DNA of 12,876 nt, from positions 1-12,876 of the forward strand of contig NMQN01000549.1 in the NCBI GenBank assembly GCA_003575245.1, given 5' to 3'. Under the pieces are notes generated by a model that was given only the letters and a program-made list of their open reading frames with translations, was not told the origin of the DNA and did not search any database. Position numbers and translations under genes: made by a program. This DNA is from Candidatus Atribacteria bacterium 1244-E10-H5-B2. Lineage in GTDB: Bacteria > Atribacterota > JS1 > SB-45 > 34-128. This document shows positions 12,868 to 12,876 of the stretch, one piece after another; the stretch's first letter is position 1; every line of letters starts with the position of its first letter.

Positions 12868-12876
12868 TTTTTTCCC

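Overview
The window looks like an AT-rich chromosomal stretch from a Gram-negative-type, probably uncultivated bacterium. The Gram-negative reading rests on an O-antigen ligase/polymerase-like membrane protein inside a run of glycosyltransferases. I cannot name a phylum from the sequence. Every confident gene is on the + strand. Gaps between genes are long and unusually full of degenerate short-period repeats (period 7 and period 8) and small hairpin repeats.

Left part (1-1135): the last 37 codons of an AbiEii-like nucleotidyltransferase-type protein, then a 350-base gap built largely of heptanucleotide repeats, then an intact regulator that joins an N-terminal winged helix to a C-terminal Rossmann-like GxGxxAE domain. 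This regulator type is often found with exopolysaccharide loci.

Middle part (1136-6885): a zone of selfish or defence-like modules, mostly decayed. It holds an AAA ATPase/DUF4143 gene broken by a lost start codon and two single-base frameshifts; an intact MazEF/PemIK-type toxin-antitoxin pair with a good promoter; an intact SAM-dependent methyltransferase; a second ATPase/DUF4143 copy cut to its first ~80 residues; and a DUF6922-like small gene followed by a decayed AbiEii-like nucleotidyltransferase that is a paralogue of the fragment at the left edge. The spacers hold heptad runs, octad runs, dispersed hairpins and a promoter sequence present in two nearly identical copies.

Right part (6886-12876): a surface-polysaccharide operon. 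A decayed GT4 glycosyltransferase leads into an intact GT4, a 685-residue protein fusing an FkbM methyltransferase to a GT4, an O-antigen ligase/polymerase-like protein, and the N-terminal half of another GT4 that stops early near the right edge. From 7731 on, the genes overlap or nearly touch (13-base overlap, 3-base gap, ATGA overlap, TGATG overlap), so they are probably co-transcribed and translationally coupled. Together they would assemble, decorate (methylate) and polymerise or ligate a glycan.

The most unusual signal is the intergenic repeat landscape. Two families of degenerate tandem words, one with strict period 7 and one with strict period 8, fill most of the gaps, and copies of the same cassette differ by whole units. 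I found no tRNA, rRNA, CRISPR array or insertion sequence.
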